From positions 163,145 through 227,144 of the forward strand of contig CADAKQ010000001.1 in assembly GCA_902788555.1 (NCBI GenBank): 64,000 nt of DNA. Direction: 5' to 3'. Of the stretch, positions 63,815 through 64,000 are shown piece after piece. The number at the start of each line of letters is the position of its first letter. Position 1 is the stretch's first letter. Both the position numbers and the translations under genes were made by a program. Origin of the DNA: an uncultured Lachnospiraceae bacterium. Lineage in GTDB: Bacteria > Bacillota > Clostridia > Lachnospirales > Lachnospiraceae. The notes under the pieces were generated by a model. It did not search any database, was not told the origin of the DNA, and saw only the letters and a list, made by a program, of their open reading frames with translations.

Positions 63815-63899
63815 CCTTAAAACAAGGGTCCAAGGTCTCGCCTCCGGCTCGGTCCGCGCTAAACGCTTGCCACCGGCAAGCAGCGCCCCATCTCCCGCA
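63815..63899 (+). repeat. tRNA-3'-end-linked repeat, Leu copy 2
   Basis: Same layout, 96 bp after copy 1: GGGTCCAAG (63826-63834), insert 63835-63886 with stem GCGCT/AGCGC, bulge AAAC, and GCTTGCC/GGCAAGC with loop ACC. It ends CCCATCTCCCGCA (63887-63899), identical to the tRNA-Leu 3' end. The outer stem differs from copy 1 but stays paired, and the unit shares AGGTCTCGCCTCCGGCTCGG with it. Confidence 0.85.
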
Positions 63900-63901
63900 T
63901 T

Positions 63902-63940
63902 AAAAAAGGGGCTGTCGCACTAAATGCACAGCTCCTTTTT
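63902..63940. terminator. Hairpin terminator
   Basis: AAAAAAGGGGCTGT pairs with ACAGCTCCTTTTT around an ~12-nt loop, with one G-T. It closes the tRNA-Leu/repeat region. Confidence 0.8.
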
Positions 63941-63953
63941 ATCTGTTTATAAA

Positions 63954-63989
63954 AACAAAAACCAGGCTATAAAAAGTCTGGTTTTTGTT
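63954..63989. terminator. Second hairpin terminator at window end
   Basis: AACAAAAACCAG and CTGGTTTTTGTT form a 12-bp stem with a 12-nt loop. It may serve a convergent gene beyond the window. Confidence 0.75.
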
Positions 63990-64000
63990 GTAAAATATAT

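Noticed and set aside
63739-63886. Integron attC sites
   Set aside because: The hairpins have a bulge like attC, but the terminal RYYYAAC/GTTRRRY cores are absent and no integrase is present.
63613-63923. Open frames on both strands across tRNA-Leu and its repeats
   Set aside because: They cover tRNA, terminator and structured repeat; composition reflects the GC-rich insert, not coding.

Overview
The window looks like a chromosomal segment of a low-GC Gram-positive anaerobe, most likely a Lachnospiraceae-type Clostridia member. The reasons are AT-rich DNA with strong GGAGG ribosome-binding sites, Thr/Glu-rich linkers on secreted lipoproteins, MFS-LuxR membrane regulators, a J-protein/Hsp70 pair, and the infC-rpmI-rplT operon. 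Genus is not assigned.

Layout. 1-8.8 kb: end of a secreted protein, cheV, argD, an M18 aminopeptidase and a giant hybrid sensor kinase whose phospho-acceptor His is replaced by Asn. 8.8-10 kb: tRNA-Gly with a peculiar downstream repeat, and a lytic transglycosylase. 10-17 kb: two MacB/FtsX-type ABC exporters and a nitroreductase. 17.7-25.6 kb: a cobalamin riboswitch followed by a surface-anchored CbiK-like chelatase, a two-domain lipoprotein, a BtuF/BtuC/BtuD-like importer and cobyric acid synthase. Two ~200-bp imperfect palindromes separate these genes. 25.6-34 kb is an accessory stretch: DUF6572-like and DUF3800 genes, a small monooxygenase, and a surface-protein operon flanked by a half-size and a full-size MFS-LuxR regulator. 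34-41.3 kb: an ABC-2 transporter, a type III toxin-antitoxin locus (two-repeat RNA antitoxin, terminator, ToxN/CptN/TenpN-family endoribonuclease), then 4 bp later cobT-cobU-cobS-cobU'-cobC-cbiB. 41.3-50.9 kb: small regulators and unknowns, a lipid flippase, pyridoxal kinase, exonuclease III, an asparagine synthetase-like protein lacking the glutaminase Cys, an NlpC/P60-like protein and TspO. 51-62 kb: metF, acylphosphatase, purA, birA, icd and a TPR J-like protein with Hsp70. 62-64 kb: a structured attenuator leader, infC (AUU start), rpmI, rplT, and tRNA-Leu(AAG) with two more copies of the tRNA-linked repeat.

How the genes work together. The corrinoid genes describe uptake and late-stage assembly (cobyric acid amidation, aminopropanol attachment, nucleotide loop) without corrin-ring synthesis inside the window, which suggests salvage of corrinoids.

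The most unusual signal is a small repeat family found behind both tRNA genes. Each copy reads as the last ~22 nt of the adjacent tRNA (T-loop side through the 3' end) split by a conserved 52-54 nt GC-rich insert. The insert folds as a hairpin with an AAAC/GAAC bulge, and the paired positions covary between copies. The flanks match the cognate tRNA at each locus, so the family looks like an undescribed tRNA-3'-end-associated element.
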